The translations under genes and the position numbers were made by a program. Shown here one piece after another: positions 46,590-57,968 of a stretch of 64,000 nucleotides of DNA. The stretch's first letter is position 1; each line of letters starts with the position of its first letter. Under the pieces are notes generated by a model. The model was not told where the DNA came from, made no database searches, and worked only from the letters and a program-made list of their open reading frames with translations. The stretch lies in contig JAMXBD010001041.1 in the NCBI GenBank assembly GCA_024138025.1, forward strand, positions 434,001 through 498,000, given 5' to 3'. The stretch is from Combretum micranthum. Lineage: Eukaryota; Streptophyta; Magnoliopsida; Myrtales; Combretaceae.

Positions 46590-47102
46590 AACTGCATCTT
46601 GTATTCAGTTGGTAGCTCAAGGTGTTATACTCTCATTGGGTTCCACCAATAAGTCAACAACTACTTCTTTGAGAATGTGTTGAGCAAATTCCCTAGAGTA
46701 TTTGAGAAACCTTCTTCCTTGCCACCTTATTGTTAAGTTCAACATAAGATTCATCTTACATAAGGGATTAAACCAGTGAATGTGAAACCATATAGATATC
46801 CTTATTTTCAAAAAAATGAGATGGAGAAACAAGTAAAGGATATCTTATAGTAGGGAATTATAAGAAATAGCACCAGTCCATTTTCATCTCTGATTTTATC
46901 AGTCAAGAAGAAAGATGGAACATGATGATTTTACATAGACTATAGAGCACTCAATCAAGTCACTGTGAAAGATAAATTCCTTATAGAATTAGTAGATGAA
47001 TTGCTTGATAAATTGTATGGTGCATCATATTTTTCTATGTTGGATTTGTGATCTAGGTATCTCTAGATTAGGATGTTTGATAGAGACAAAGAAGATGTCT
47101 TT
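46590..47102 (+). pseudogene. Element D reverse transcriptase, N-terminal part
   Basis: In order: [89 protein letters not shown] and RMFDRDKEDV. This is the fingers and palm start of a Ty3/Gypsy RT, with multiple stops. It stops abruptly at 47102, where element E is inserted, and resumes at 51660. Confidence 0.82.
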
Positions 47103-47885
47103 TGATGGGAATCGATCCATGATATCTATTACTAAAAGAACTCAACGACTCATTCAAGACTCATGGGAATCAAATAGCATATGCAAAGGAAGTTTTTCTA
47201 AGCTTGATGAGCATAAGTTTGCAATTGATGAAGAAAACAAAGAAACATACTTCAATCAAAGAACAATTTAAGGCTAGCAGCATCTTAATCAACGCTGGTG
47301 GTATACCATTTTAGAAGCTAAAATTCATGGGCATGAAGAGAAACGAGGAAGCCTTAGATTTTAAACTGCACTGGCTTAACACTAGTGGTGTACATCCTCA
47401 ATGCCAGCGGCATTGAAATATAGGCTAACAACGTACTTATCGGCCTTCAACAAAAAACATAGCTTTTCATTTAATTCGTTTTTCTTTTATTTTATTTGTA
47501 GGGTTTTGATATAAATACCCCTTTCGTAATGAACCCTAGATAGCTTTGGGAATTTTGAAACCTAGTTGAGAATTTTATCTCAATTTCTCTTATCAATCTA
47601 AGGATTGTGGCGAGATTCTATTATGTTCTTATCAATTCGTATTAGAATTGTGGCAAAAAAAAACCATTCGAACTTTCTTATGTGTCATATCAGAGAGTGA
47701 GAGTGTAGTTCGAGTCATTCCTGGTGCATAATATCCTTGAATAACGTCATCCATATCATTTCATTTCTCTATAAATCGAAAACCCTAAATATAAATTTGT
47801 TGCAATTTGAAATCCGCTGCTTTCCATCAATCTAGGCATATCATTATTTTGGTATTAGAGCATTCTTGGCCTTTCCAGAATATCA
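47103..47885 (+). repeat. 5' LTR of element E (783 bp)
   Basis: Starts TGATGGGAATCGATCC. It matches 49304-50039 plus 51616-51659 along its length. It includes GATATAAATACCCC at about 47509 (a TATA box) and ends TTCCAGAATATCA before a PBS-like GGTATCAGAGC. Confidence 0.82.
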
Positions 47886-47937
47886 GGTATCAGAGCAATT
47901 CATCATTTTTGGGCATATCATAATTTGGTAGCAAAGC
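47849..47937 (+). promoter_or_regulatory. Three PBS-like motifs at the 5' LTR/interior junction of E
   Basis: TTGGTATTAGAGC (47849-47861), GGTATCAGAGC (47886-47896) and TTGGTAGCAAAGC (47925-47937) all resemble the tRNA-iMet PBS. The first lies inside the LTR as defined by the 3' copy, which also contains it (51622-51634). The second abuts the LTR end and is the likely functional site. Confidence 0.6.
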
Positions 47938-48149
47938 TCAGTTGCGGCGACAGGACTATTGGTAAGGTCAAGACCTTATTTTCATGTTATTAGGGTTTTT
48001 ATTATGAGTGTGCTTCATGTGATTTGGAGATTTGGGGTTTGGTAAATTATTGTTGTGAATTGTTGATATTGTGAGTTAGGGTTTATGTGGGTTTTATGTT
48101 GTGATTACATGTCTGTGAATTGGAGATAAGGAATTGTGAAGGGTCACTT

Positions 48150-49200
48150 GATTATCAACTACAAAAGCTTGCTAAAAGTATAGATAGGCTTCAATTCGGT
48201 TCAATCGTTGGTGCCCACAACAAGTTAATGCTATTGTTGAGGAGAAGGAAGTTCCATCCATTGAGATAGATGACAATGATGATTGGACACTAAAATGTGA
48301 AAGATGTTTAGGTCCTGGACACTTAGAGTATCAATGTCCAAATGAGTATACGATTAAACTTGTTGATGGAGTTCCTATCTTTGTTCAGGGAGATGAGGAG
48401 TGTGTTGTAGATAATGAAGGCGTGAAGGATGTTGCTTTAGAAGAGATGGATGTTTTAAGGGATGTGCAACATGATATTATCTCCAAATCATCTTTTGATA
48501 ATCATGTACCTGAATTAGAACCACTCACATCAATGGCTATTGAGCGATACATGTATTTTCATGTTCATTCTCCTATAGCTCACCCACTATATGTTGATGT
48601 GTTGATGGGATTACCTAATGTTAAAGGTTGTTGTAGTGATGTTGCCTCTTTTAAATCATATGAAAGACTTGTGTACATCCATTGGAGCCTAGCTGATAAT
48701 TATATGTATTGGTTAAGTATTAGAATTTGGAATGGTGGCATAGAAATGCATATAAGATTCTATACTTAGTCTATTTGTGGGTTAGTTCTTAAAGAGACAT
48801 GATGTTGACTCACTAAATGGATGTGTTCATTGTTGTCTCAATGATTCTAAACCTATACTATTGGGTTCTATGATTCTTGAATTATCTGATGAAGGATCTA
48901 TAGATGATAATGAGGAGTTTGATGTTGTTTACTTCGAAGGAGGCAAATGTGGAAAACAAAAGCTATTGAAGCTGTAGGAATTGTATTTGCTAGACACTTG
49001 TCATAGAGTTCCTAAGAATTCCATTTATCGGATTCATGGTGTGTGGTTCGACTTTTCTAGAAAGCCTTTAATTATAGGCAGCTATTATGTCACCATGTGG
49101 TTGGAGATGTTAGGACTTGATACGTGCTTCTGTGGGAATCATTGGTCAAGACAAGTTTCATAGATCAAGCCTTGGAGATAATTTATGAGCCGATCCTTGA
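48150..49200 (+). pseudogene. Element E CCHC zinc-knuckle ORF
   Basis: The start region reads EGSLDYQLQKLAKSIDRLQF near 48150. After a frame change it continues EEKEVPSIEIDDNDDWTLKC, then CERCLGPGHLEYQC (48290-48335), a canonical CX2CX4HX4C nucleic-acid-binding knuckle. An acidic stretch follows, with open sequence to a stop at 48769. A further open piece, 48981-49163, is unrelated in appearance. Only the knuckle is recognisable; the rest resembles no gag I know. It may be a minimal gag or a captured zinc-finger gene. No protease or RT motifs occur. Confidence 0.55.
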
Positions 49201-49303
49201 CGAACACTTTTATTGCACATGTTTGAGTTTTACAGGTCATCTTTGATCTTGTGGATATATTTCCATCAAGATTGAGGAAAAATCTTCAACAAGCCTGGGA
49301 AGA

Positions 49304-51659
49304 TGATGGGAATGATCCATGATATCTATTGCTAAAAGAAGTCAAGGACTCATACAAGACCTCATGGGAATCAAATAGCATGGGCAAAGGAAGTTTTTCC
49401 AAGCTTGATAAGGATATGTTTTTGCAATGATGATGAAAACAAAGAAACATACTTCAATCAAAGAACAATTGAAGGCTGGTAGCATCTAATCAACACTAGC
49501 GTATACCATTTTAGAAGCTAAAAGTTACAGCATTAAGAGAAACGTGGATTCCTCGAACTTTAGAGTACATCAGCTCAACCCTCGGCGGTGCACGTCCTGA
49601 ACGCCAGTGGCATTGAAATATAGGCCTGCGACATACTTGTCGACCTTCAATAAAAAAACGTAGGTTTTCCCTTAATTCATTTCTCTTTTATTTTATTTGT
49701 AGGTTTTGATATAAATACCCCTTTTTTGATGAACCTAGATAGCTTTTGGATATTTTGAAACCTAGTTGAGAATTTTATCTCAATTTCCTTATCAATCTAA
49801 GGATTGTGGCAAGATTCTTTATGTTCTTATCAATTCGTACTAGAATTGTGATGAACAAACCATTTGAACTTTCTTGTGCGTCATATCAAGAAAGTAAGAG
49901 TGTGGTTCGGTTATTCTTGATGCAAAATACCTTAAATAACGTCGTCCATATCTTTCATTTCTTTATAAATAGAAAACCCGAAATATAAATTTATTCCAAT
50001 TTGAAATCTGCTGCTTCCATCGAGATCTAGCCTTCATTATGTGGTCCCGAAAGAAATAACCAAGAGGGGGTGAATTGGTTATTTAAAAAAATTTTAACCT
50101 TTTCAAATTCAAACCAAAATCACTCCACTTAGTTACTCAAATTAAATGGCTTCTAAAACTCTATTTTAAATATATTGATAAATTTCGAATAATATCAAAC
50201 AGATCAAGTTTGCAAATAATTAAAAGAAAATATGTTAATAAAAATTTATTTTGCTCCCAGTTACTCTCTGACTGAACTTCTGATTTCAATGTTCAGTATA
50301 ACTTAATTCCAGTTACTCTCTAACTGGTCTTCTGAGTTTTAATGCAGCAAGAATAAACAATAAGATATGCAACGAAATTAAAAGATAAGGTAGAGAAGAG
50401 ATTGCAAGATCGATTTATAGAGGTTCCGCCTCGAGCGTCAATCCTCTCTTCTAGCTCCAAGCCGGGACCCGGTATTCCACACCGGTATGTTTCTACTATA
50501 TCCAAAAAGAAAAGAGAATACAAGCTTGTTCTTCAACAAAGAACTTCAAACACTCTGCTCAGCCTATCTAGCTTCACCCAAGCTATTTACTGATCTACAG
50601 AGACTAAATGTAACTCTCACTTCTACACAAAACTTATTCGAGAAATACAATGCTTGAGAAACACAAGAATAAACGTTTCTAAAATTTCAGCTTTAGGAAA
50701 ATTTCGAATGACAGAAATTAAAGCAAGAGATTATCGAAGACTTTTGAATTTTCTCTTCTTTTCACACATACACTGTCTTCATGTCTTTCGAGATATTTAA
50801 ATTCAAAAATCTCCTTCTTCTTCGGTTGAAAACGGCTAGCATTTGAATTCAAAAACATTGGATAGATGAATCTTCAGTAGTTCCTGATTTTGTGCTTGAT
50901 ATACTTCTGTGATTATCCAAATCTTATCTTGCTGTTGATAACATTGATGTTTTATCCATAGCATTGTTTGATCGTCTTGAAGATAGACTTCCTCGTGAAA
51001 TATCTTCTAAATCCCAAAAGAATAGGATAGAATCTTTCCTTCTTGATCTGGCCATCAACTTTGATAATAAAACAAAACGAATTCTGTAATATCATTGAAT
51101 ATAAACCCAAGCCATAAATATAAGACATAATCTGATCTTGGATTAATTTGATTTTTCTGTCATGATTTCTTGAGATTTCATTCTAAAAAAAAATTAGATC
51201 TCCTTGGATATAATAACCAACTTTGTGGGACATTTGGATGTATTACCCAAATACACTCAACTTTGGAGCTAGGTCTTCAAAATAATGAAATAATCTTGAA
51301 AAATTCGAACTGTGATCTTTTTGTGCGAATTATGTTCTTGTACCCAGTTTACCTTCTGAGTTACCTTCTGAGTAGTTTTGTCTTGTCGATCAGCCGTTTT
51401 ACTCTCTAAGTTTCCTTCTGAATACTTTTGTCTTTCTATTTTGTCTCTGACCTACTTTCTGATTTATATTTAAATTTCCATAACTTCTTACTTAGTTCTT
51501 GAAAACTTTGACTTCACTTATTACATTAAATTGAGATTTCTGCATACTCAATAAATTCATTAGTAATACTTAATCTTTTTGTTATCATCAAAACATCAAA
51601 AGATAAATACTAACACATTATTTTGGTACCAGAGCATTCTTGGCCTTTCAGGCATATCA
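49304..51659 (+). repeat. 3' LTR of element E, split by a Copia solo LTR
   Basis: It begins TGATGGGAATGATCC after AAGCCTGGGAAGA (a PPT-like run). It continues co-linear with the 5' LTR to 50039, is interrupted by 50040-51615, and resumes for 44 bp to the LTR end. Confidence 0.82.
50040..51615 (-). mobile_element. SIRE-type Copia solo LTR (minus strand)
   Basis: 1576 bp with minus-strand start TGTTAGTATT and end TCTTTCGGGACCACA, flanked by a perfect TSD CATTA (50035-50039 and 51616-51620). It shares with the complete SIRE element the GAGGTTCCGCCTCGAGCGTC block (plus orientation at 50419) and the AACCAAGAGGGGGTGAATTGG-like end. It has no interior, so it is a solo LTR formed by recombination. 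The TTCTGA/CTTCTGAGTT phrases at 51340-51420 are the same repeated TCAGAAGGTT motifs seen in the other LTRs. Confidence 0.9.
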
Positions 51660-51957
51660 GCTTTCAAAACTCATGAAGGGCATTACAAGTTCCTTGTGAT
51701 GCCATTTGGCCTTCGCAATGCACTAGCCGCATTTCAAGCAATAATGAATGGAATTTTTAAACCTCTTTTAAGGAAATTTGACTTCATTTTCTTTGATGAC
51801 ATTCTTATATATAGTAAGACTATTGAAGAACATCAAGAGCATCTAACCTCTATTTTTTAAGTACTACAAGATAATGAGTTTTATTTGAAGAAGTCAAAAT
51901 GTTCTTTTTAACAACATAAGATTGAATATTTGTGGCATGTGAAGAGCTATGAAGGAG
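51660..51957 (+). pseudogene. Element D reverse transcriptase, catalytic part
   Basis: Directly after element E the frame reads [20 protein letters not shown], then [16 protein letters not shown], the catalytic [11 protein letters not shown] (YxDD box as FFDD) and EEHQEHL. This is the RT palm of a Ty3/Gypsy element, in the same orientation as 46590-47102. It is cut at 51960 by the end of element C. RNase H and integrase of D are therefore outside the window or lost. Confidence 0.85.
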
Positions 51958-51960
51958 TAC

Positions 51961-54900
51961 TGTCACGCCCCATAAGGGTATCCTAAACATAACAGTCCGC
52001 ACATGCCATATAAGACTCTCGAATTACTATCAAAGTCTTTCGGAAGTCTTGTATAGATGTAAGGCATCCTTTTTACGACAATAGAATACTCTATTCAATG
52101 GAGTTAAGAAGTTTAATTCGGCATTCAATAGTATTAGATAATAAATCAATACGCATAAACTGTAAGTTACAAAGTCTAAGGGGCAATCCCCTGCAAAAAA
52201 ATATTTAAAGGTCCATTACAGTCATCCAGAGTCTTTTGGTTTCCTGTGGAAGTCTAAACAAATTGAATACAACTTCTATAGGAAACGCCTAACTTCTATA
52301 CCTGAGCTGTAGCCTATCTTGGTCTAAGCCAAATAAGCTTGTGCTTCAAAAAAGTAAAAACTATAGGGGCGTAAGCTATACTAGCTTAGTGAGTGAAAAC
52401 TTCCATATAACAATTATAACACTTCATTCAAGCAAGTGATTAATCAGACAAATAGTATGCATCAAACACGTGAATTCAACAAACATATAACCAGTTGGAA
52501 ATCATATGTGGAGGGACTTGCGTCCTCTATCCCGATTTAGCAGATTAACGAATCCCGCGGTACGATGCCGTTTAGGCTTACAATCAACCAACTGATATAT
52601 TTGTTTATGGATCATGATTAACCAACTCATATTCGTTTTATGGATCACGAAAAACCAATAAATGCTAATGCTCCATCCCCATCGTGTTATGAATGAGTTC
52701 AATTTCATCTTCAATTCCAAATAATCAATTATACCAATTCTTTCAGGTGATCAATCAATATTCGCAGACAATTAATCCTAGCTCATCTATACAAATAATG
52801 ATTTATCACCTGGCTTCGATATTCTTTAAATTCAACTTCACATAACAACAACAGACATATATAATTCTCATTCAACCCCATCATGCATATTCATTTTATC
52901 TTTGCTAAGTAACTAGTGCAACTATCATTACAATCACAAGCAATAATTAAAATTGGAAGTGATACTCACTCGGCCATGGTACACCGGTTTTTTAATAGTA
53001 GTAATCAGGTGGTAAGGATTCGTTGGTTTTGGGATCACCTACTAAGGAAGAATACCATAATAAGTATATCATCACTTAACTAATCCAAACTATGTATCAA
53101 AACTAATAAAAATCGTAATTCTCACTATTTGCGGAAGTTCCAACTTAAAACGGCCATAACTTGGTCATTTTAACTCAGAATTTCGCAAATTTTATATCGA
53201 TTTCTATCTAATTCAAAAGATCTATCTAATTCTAATATTATTTCCAAGTTTTGAAAACATTTAGGTCACGGAACAGAGGGATTAGATCTGATCAGTAACC
53301 ATTCCCATTTCCGAAAAAGAGTTTTGTACTTGTTTGAAATGTATCTAGTTGATAATTCAAATATATATGAAGTATGAATGATTTTCTAACATGAATGACA
53401 TGTGATGAGTTCAATGTATGCATGATCTTGATGACTTTTGATAAAAGAAAATTTTAGAACTCCTTAATTTTGTAAGACTCCAACAATAACTACTTCTTGA
53501 AAAATCTAGTTTTCTAACTTTGACATCACACTAGTATTTTAGATTTCATTCCTTGGAGTTTCTAGTTATCCTAAATAAATTCAGTCTTTTTCATCATATA
53601 TACTACCTAAGGCCTTCATTTCTACATAAAATTTGAATTTTACACTTTGCAAATATGTTTTCAAATAGCATTTACTCAAAAGTCCGAATTTTAGAAAATC
53701 CACTTTTTGAATGATTCCTTTAGGAAAAACTTGTGTAATGCTTTAAAATTTAAGACTTTACTATATCTACTACCTAAGGACTTCATTTAACACATAAAAC
53801 ATTCATTTTGAGCTTGAATAATAGGTGTTTACATAGACATCATCCAAAGTTACGAATTTTACAAGTTGACTACTAACTCAAAATTTTCCATCTTGATTCC
53901 ACCTCTTGTTTTATATATTAATCTCATTAAAACTCATTTCAACTTATAGAAATCACTACTTAATCATACCTATTACTTATACCCTTTATTTTTCACATAA
54001 AACATGAGTTTCAAAGTTAATACAAGGGTTTTTAAAATAGGGCTTTGAAGTCATACGAATTTTCTTTTGAACAATTTTAATGAAAACCTTTTCTTTTTAA
54101 GTTTCTTGTTTTATCTATATAAAGATCTACCAACTATCACATTTATATACACAAGACTAAATCTTTATGAGCATCAATGCATGAAAACACAAAAAATTTT
54201 ATGAACATAAATATCAAGTATAATATGAGTGTCTAAGTGCTAGATCTACTACTTATAATGCATGAAAAGGAGTTTAAGAGTATGAACATATATTTTCATG
54301 CAAGATCTCTACTTTTATATGCATGAACATGATAATATCTCAACAAAAGCTCATCAAACACAAGATCTACTCTTGTGATGGCTTGATATTCATGTATTAG
54401 CATTTTCTTATCCCTAGCACTTATTCATGGGGATTCAAGATGAAAATACACACGAATGATATTGCCATTACAAGATTAAGTAGTAAGAAGCTTAAGAATC
54501 ATCACCTAAAGATGGATTTGGTGAAGAAAAGAAGAAGAAATAAACTTGATGTGTGTGTGTGTGTTGGTGGTGGTGGTCACGGCACTAGAGGGAAAAGAAG
54601 AGATGATTTTACTTTGTGTAAAAATTTTGAAAAAGTAGAAATGAGGAGAGAGAAAATGAGTATATATATTAAGTAAATTAGGGTTTGTTTTATTATAAAA
54701 AGAAGAAAATAAAACAAATTGAGGGTAAATTGGGGTTTGGAGGGGGGGTTGTGCCGGCCATCTTGAGTGAGAGAGAGTTTGTGATTTGAATTTGTTTGAA
54801 ATTATAATTTATGTAATAAAATATATTAAATGTAATAATTTATTTAAAGACAAAGATTTCTTGGAAAAGAAAATAATGAGTAATTGTAAGGATGTAAGAC

Positions 54901-55378
54901 TAGGGTATGGGTAGTGTGTGTTGTAGGTTGTACTTGTAAATAGTGATAAATAGTAGACAAGACATCTACTTTGCCGCTAGTAAAGAAAATATGGGAAAAA
55001 AGCTATAACTGTAATTTTTATAACCCGAAAAATTATAAAACTTATATTTTTGAAATCATTATAAAATTTCGGTTTTGAAAAGTATTCCAAAATATTTTTC
55101 TGAGTTTCTAGTTCCGGGGCTTGCTTTTCCGTAATGGGTTTCGGGAAGGCCCATGATAGAAAATTTTTCGAAATCAAAATTTTCTATGGTTTGAAATATA
55201 CTTTAAAACAATATTTCACATTAAATTATTTTATGAAAGGTCTTTTGACATGAAACCAAAGGAAAGCCAGATCTAGGGTTTCTAAGTTCTTCTCACTAAG
55301 CTTGAACTAGACCGGTTTAGGGTTTTATTTTTCGGTTTCCGAAGTTTACTTGACTACTAAGAAAAACCAGGGTTTATA
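51961..55378 (-). repeat. 3' LTR of element C (3418 bp)
   Basis: Minus-strand start TATAAACCCTGG, end TATGGGGCGTGACA. It contains the same landmarks as other family LTRs: three ~165-bp monomers (around 53690, 53850, 54055), a TATATATA promoter-like run at 54661-54668, a (TG)n tract at 54549-54562, and a minisatellite near 52560-52670. Confidence 0.9.
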
Positions 55379-55395
55379 ACCTTCCCACCTTAAAC
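55379..55395 (-). promoter_or_regulatory. Polypurine tract of element C
   Basis: Minus-strand TTTAAGGTGGGAAGGT next to the 3' LTR start. It shares its core with element B. Confidence 0.8.
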
Positions 55396-55407
55396 AGAGT
55401 TTTGTCC

Positions 55408-56953
55408 TCAAAACTGAACCGACGTTTCTTGTCCTTTAAACAACTCGGGGTACTTCCTCCTGATCTCCTCTTCAGCTTCCCAAGTTGCTTCTTCGAAGGC
55501 ATGATTCCTCCACAACACTTTAAAATAGTGAATGTCCTTATTCCGTAGCCTTTGAGTTTTCTTATCCAAGATCTTTATGGGATGTTCTTTGTTTGTCAAA
55601 TTCTCTTTCAGCTGAATGGGTTCCAATTCCAAAATATTTTCCTGGTCGGATACATACTTTCTTAATACCGACACATGGAACACGTTGTGAACTCTGAATA
55701 AGTTGGTGGTAAAGCTAGCCGGTACGCTAGATCTCCGATTCTTTCCAAAATTTCAAAGGGTCCAAAATACCTCGGGCTCAACTTCCCTTGTGTACGCATT
55801 GTTCTAATACTCTTAATTGGACTTAACTTCAGGTACACATGGTTACCCACTTTAAATTCGAGTTCTCTTCTCTTTAAATCCGCCCAACTCTTTTTCCTGT
55901 TTTGAGCCTCTTTCATTTTCCATTGAATTATCCTTATCTTATAGGCCGCTTCTTGTACCAATTCTAGCCTGATAGCTAACTTTTCCACATCATCCCAAAA
56001 CAGAGAGGATCTACAACGCTGTCCATATAAGGCTTCATAGGGTGGCATCTGAATAGTTGTGTGGTAGCTTTTATTGTAAGCAAACTCGATGAGAGGTATA
56101 TGATTATCCCAGCTTCCTTTGAATTCCAACACACAGGCTCTCAACATGTCTTCCAGAGTTCGGATTGTCCGCTCAGACTGTCCATCGGTCTGAAGGTGAT
56201 ATGCCGTACTAAAGTGCAATTTGGTGCCCAAGCTCTTTTGCAAACTCGTCCAGAACTTAAACACAAATCTCGGGTCTCTATCTGAAATGATCCCTACCGG
56301 TATGCTATATAGCCGCACAATCTCCCGAATGTAGATCTTAGCCAACTTATCCATTGAATAAGTCATGTTTATAGGTAAGAAGTGCGCTGACTTGGTTAAC
56401 CGGTCCACTGTTACCCATACGGCGTCACAACCCAAGGAGGTCTTTGGAAAACCACATACAAAGTCCATGGATATCTTATTCCACTTCCATTCAGGGATAG
56501 GTAAAGGCTTTAATAATCCTCCTGGCCTTTAGTGTTCCACTTTCACTTGTTGGCAAACCAGACACTTCATTACATATTTTGCTATATCCTCTTCATGCCA
56601 TTCCACCAATAGTGGCTTTTCAAATCCTGGTACATCTTGGTACCTCCAGGATGCATGGTGTAACCAGAGCTATGAGCTTCACTCATTATCTCTTTTCTTA
56701 ATTCTTCGTCTTCCGGCACACACAATCTTCCTTTCATTCTGATCACATCCTCATCATCTATTACAAAGTCCAGGTATTTCTCCGCTTGGGTTTCCTTTTT
56801 AATCCTTTGTATGTACCTTTGGGCTTTCTTGATTCTTTCCATCAGGGTTGGTTCCAATACCAAACTAACTATCTCAAGCTCTGCACTTTGGTCTATAGAC
56901 TCAATCCTTAACCTCTCAAATTCTCTAATCAAATCTTTTTGGCTTGTGATCAA
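55408..56953 (-). pseudogene. Element C integrase with chromodomain-like C-terminus
   Basis: Minus strand, 56953 to 55408. The N-terminal zinc-binding region reads EEELRKEIMSEAHSS-like text, then HPGGTKMYQDLKSHYWWNGM (HHCC histidines), with the Cys pair in the following, frame-shifted CLVCQQVK. The core (56468-55662) starts MDFVCGFPKTSLGCDAVWVT and has VDRLTKSAHFLP, SDRDPRF and DGQSERTIRTLEDMLRA, giving D, D and E. After 55683 the tail reads MFHVSVLRKYV, then ILDKKTQRLRNKDIHYFKVL, WRNHAFEEATWEAEEEIRRK and YPELF. That tail is the GPY/F-to-chromodomain region of Tekay chromoviruses, thought to guide insertion into heterochromatin. Frame changes near 56575 and 55670 separate the blocks. Confidence 0.88.
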
Positions 56954-57968
56954 ACAACTACTTCCCCTTAATTTTTTCGACTTAGTGCATCTGCAACTGC
57001 ATTAACTTTCCCTGGATAGTAATTTATTCCCAGGTCATAATATTTTATTAGTTCCAACTATCTCCTTTGCCTCATGTTTAATTCCTTTTGTGTGAACAAA
57101 TACTTAAGACTCTTGTGATCTGTGTATATTTCACACCTTTGCCCATACAGATAATGTCTCCAAAGTTTCAAGGCAAAGACAACCGCGACCAACTCTAAAT
57201 CATGTGTAGGGTAAGTTTGTTCATGGGGTCTTAACTATCGAGAGGCATAGGCAATAACCTTTCCTTCTTACATTAGTACACATCAAGGCCATTCCTTGAA
57301 GCGTCACTATGCACTATATAAGACTTTTCTGGACCCGGCAGACCAGATCAGTGCCGATACCAATCGTTGCTTCAATTCCTGGAAACTTTGTTCCCTTTTA
57401 TCCGTCTAAATAAATTTCTCATTCTTTTGTGTTAACTGAGTCAGTGGCTCGGCTATTTTCGAAAAATCTCTCATAAACTTGTGATAGTAGCCAGCTAATC
57501 CCAAGAAACTTCTCACTTCGGTAACCGTTTGTGGCTGTTTCTACTCCACTACAGTCTTAATCTTTTCGGAGTCAACTGATATCCCTTCTCCAGTTACCAC
57601 ATGTCCAAGAAAAGATATTCTATTCAACCAAAAATCACATTTGGATAATTTGGCGTACAACTTATTTTCTCTTAAGGTTTGCAACGCCATCCAAAGATGT
57701 TCTTCATGTTGTTCCTTAGTCTTAGAATATATCAGAATATCATCTATGAAGACGATTACACACTTATCCAAAAGTTGCTTGTAGACCCTGTTCATAAGAT
57801 CCATAAATGCAGCTGGTGCATTGGTTAGTCCAAACGACATCACCAGAAACTTATAATGTCCATAACGAGTACGAAAAGTTGTCTTTGGTACATCCTCAGG
57901 CTTTATTCTTAACTGATGGTATCTTGAGCGTAGATCAATGCGTGAAAACACGCATACTCCTTGTAGCT
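56954..57968 (-). pseudogene. Element C reverse transcriptase palm and RNase H
   Basis: Minus strand. From 57968, [20 protein letters not shown], then [31 protein letters not shown], catalytic [14 protein letters not shown], and [16 protein letters not shown]. After a stop (~57541) come VRSFLGLAGYY-like and RDFSKIAEPLTQLTQK text. RNase H follows as [40 protein letters not shown] and GKVNAVADALSR (to ~56985). Several stops occur. The N-terminal part of the RT is on the other side of the solo LTR, at 63485-63660. Confidence 0.88.

Larger units (their letters stand above)
47103..51659 (+). mobile_element. Element E: small non-autonomous LTR element in the RT of element D
   Basis: Direct LTRs at 47103-47885 and 49304-51659 (the latter enlarged by a Copia solo LTR) both start TGATGGGAAT and end ATATCA. 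The flanking 5 bp are TCTTT (47098-47102) and GCTTT (51660-51664), a TSD with one mismatch. The host RT motif resumes after the right end. The interior is only 1.4 kb (47886-49303) and encodes one CCHC-containing ORF, with no pol. The element must have moved using proteins from another element. Confidence 0.82.
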
